Of a stretch of 64,000 nt of DNA, positions 62,166 through 64,000 are shown piece by piece (the stretch's first letter is position 1; each line of letters opens with the position of its first letter). The stretch comes from Sipunculus nudus. Its lineage: Eukaryota > Annelida > Sipuncula > Golfingiida > Sipunculidae. The stretch covers positions 73,020,426 through 73,084,425 of the forward strand of contig CM049309.1 in assembly GCA_026874595.1 (NCBI GenBank), in the 5' to 3' direction. Under the pieces are notes generated by a model. That model had not been told where the DNA came from. It ran no database searches and was given only the letters and a program-made list of their open reading frames with translations. Position numbers and translations under genes: made by a program.

Positions 62166-64000
62166 AACAAGGGACCCATGGGTCACTGCACTCAGCTGTT
62201 ATATATGATAAAAAATATGATTTAAAAATGAGGCACATGCTTGTTTTGTGTGGAAATAAATATAAGCTGTATCATGAGTTTTGAGTGTTTAGCTTATGTA
62301 TGATTTTGATAGTATCTTTGGAGATAGGGAAGAGGATTGATTTCATTTATTTTATTAATAAATGGAGTGCTATTGTCATACACATTTTGACTTGGCCGTA
62401 TAACTTATCAGCAGAACATATAATATAAGAGTTTAACTATTTATTAAAAATAATTACAAATTGTCCCAAATACAATTTTTATTAAAAATAATAAGAGAAT
62501 CGTATGATTTTTTAAAATAAAATACAACTGAAATTATTATTAATATAATATCAAAGAATATATTCATAAATGCATTCATGAATACATTTTGAAAGTTTTT
62601 GCACTGGTATTCATAAACTTTCATTTTTACCTGAATTCCCATTCTTATGCAAGAAATTTTATAATGGAGTACATATTCATATTCGTATTCAAATACATTT
62701 GCAAAGTATTCACACCATGTCTGGTATTTATTCATTTTCACCAAACAATGATGTTGAGAATCCAGAATATACAAAATTCACACATTTAAATAATGATCAT
62801 AAGTACCTGGTTTTATGGCTTTTATTCGTATTAAAAAAAATAAATGTAATATATTCATTTTGGACTAATTTTACATCAATGTACACACTAGACACAGCAA
62901 GAATCTAGATTAATATTATCAACTGCATCTTTGTCTATCATTAATTTCCTTCATATGATCCCTAATGCTTAGTAATGAATAATATGATTTATTTTTTTAT
63001 CATTAAAACTGAACTGAAAAATACTATAGGTGACTGCATGGTGTTATTTGGAATATGTGACATTCTATCAATCGATACAAGATTCTTATATCATCAGTAA
63101 CTGCAAGTTAATTTCCTGTTATTATAAACTAACAAATTCCTTTTCTATTCTTCTTTAATTTGTTATTAAAAACCAATAAAAATTTATTAATCTATTGTTT
63201 ATTGTTATGTTGTTAGTTAAAACTACTAGCTGAGTTTGGTTGGACACCTGGATCAACTATGGCTGGCCATAAGCTGCCTGGCTGCCCCAGTGTATGCCTC
63301 GTGTCAAGCGTGCATAATTTGATGAAAGGTCAACATACAGGTGACTCAAAAGGGGCTGGGGAGAGCTAGGGTCTGACATGGTCTCATAAAAACATTAATA
63401 GAAGCTACAATTTTTGGCCAATTTCTTTCAGCTTTCTAAACTAAAAAGCTGAAATCCTTATGTGTACATGATATGAAAATTATATCAACAGTGCTCACAG
63501 GAAACAAACGTGCCATGGTCAAAGTTTGACAAAATTGAAGGTACTAATTTTATATTTATACTAATAACTTATAAAATTTGAAAAATTCAGAACTAATTTT
63601 AGGTATTCAATTGAATCTTGATAAAATAATGTTACATCCCTGACAAAAAATCACCAGCTTCAGCAAATCCTCTTGTTAAGGGAGTAAATATATTTCTTGA
63701 TTTTTTACAAAGTGCATTATGTTTGGGCCCATAACTTAAAACAATTACGCAATACTGACATCATTTCTGGCATGTGCATAGAGAATGTATAGAAAAATAT
63801 GTATATTATATATGATTAAAGTAAGATCAGTGGTTTTGATATTAGGCAGTCTTGAAGTGTAACAATAGGTTTTTAGTGGAAAAATGAAGTTTTTCATTAA
63901 TATCTCGAAGGTATTAAGTCCTAGTGACTAAATTCTTGGCATGGTAGGGGATTTTGGGGACATCTAATTGTATGCCAAATTTTAGGAACTGAGAGCTGAA
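62166..64000. mobile_element. Helitron-like element running off the right edge
   Basis: 5' end ACAAGGGACCCATGGGTCAC at 62168. The first 600 bp match 55535-56130; from about 63400 the sequence matches 50470-51700 (CGTGCCATGG, TTGGGCCCATAAC, GTGGTTTTGATATTAGGCAG). The 3' hairpin would be just outside the window. It joins in one element the segments seen separately at 55535 and 56144. Confidence 0.7.

Noticed and set aside
1-64000. tRNA, rRNA, snRNA or miRNA genes
   Set aside because: I looked for tRNA box A/B pairs and strong isolated hairpins and found none I could support; the hairpins seen belong to transposon ends.
61294-64000. N-terminal MED23 exons inside the window
   Set aside because: No peptide resembling the family N-terminus was found upstream of w1, and most of this stretch is a Helitron-like element; the exons are probably beyond the edge.

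Overview
This is animal nuclear DNA, AT-rich, with short exons spread over long introns full of repeats. The most likely source is a bivalve mollusc or another lophotrochozoan. That is inferred from the repeat families, mainly Helitron-like elements with an (ACGG)n tract before a 3' hairpin ending in CTAAAA, and large TGACC-rich tandem arrays. There is no prokaryotic gene organisation, operon or CRISPR array.

Three genes are present. (1) Positions 852-929 (+) hold the last coding exon of an unidentified gene with a Lys-rich then acidic C-terminus. (2) HCCS, holocytochrome c-type synthase (+), has five coding exons from 3971 to 7710 encoding 307 residues, with a probable 5' UTR exon ending at 1741. 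Motifs resembling NRF1 and ETS sites lie in its putative promoter. (3) MED23, the Mediator tail subunit (-), runs from 61293 down to 10773. I could place 30 consecutive coding exons; together they are exactly 3651 nt, in frame throughout, and encode 1216 residues plus a stop. The first 130 or so residues lie beyond the right edge. HCCS and MED23 converge, with about 2.4 kb between their poly(A) signals.

The most notable gene-structure result is two minor-class (U12-type) introns in MED23. One is an AT-AC intron (24289-26334) and the other a GT-AG intron with a GTATCCTT donor and a CCTTGAC branch site (10972-17096). MED23 also has a GC-AG intron at 29826-30342. The AT-AC junction explains an exon that GT-AG rules cannot join in frame.

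Most of the rest is mobile DNA: a hAT MITE with an intact 8-bp target duplication (2398-3160); a broken LINE fragment (about 12022-13690); two copies of an unclassified hairpin-ended element, one filled with a 288-bp array carrying DR1 nuclear-receptor motifs (13697-16906) and one interrupted by a 2.7-kb hAT-like element (17591-21010); a 280-bp array carrying the palindrome GGTGGCGCCACC (24526-25880); a 178-bp array (39935-41475); a 53-bp array touching an exon donor (45001-45545); and at least five Helitron-like copies (38777, 42293, 48631, 55535, 56144, 62166). One of those copies is nested inside a pogo/Tigger-like element bounded by TA (48321-52138).

MED23 and HCCS do not act together. 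The first regulates transcription in the nucleus; the second attaches haem to cytochrome c in the mitochondrial intermembrane space. All intron boundaries were read by eye from the sequence and from remembered family conservation; no alignment was run.
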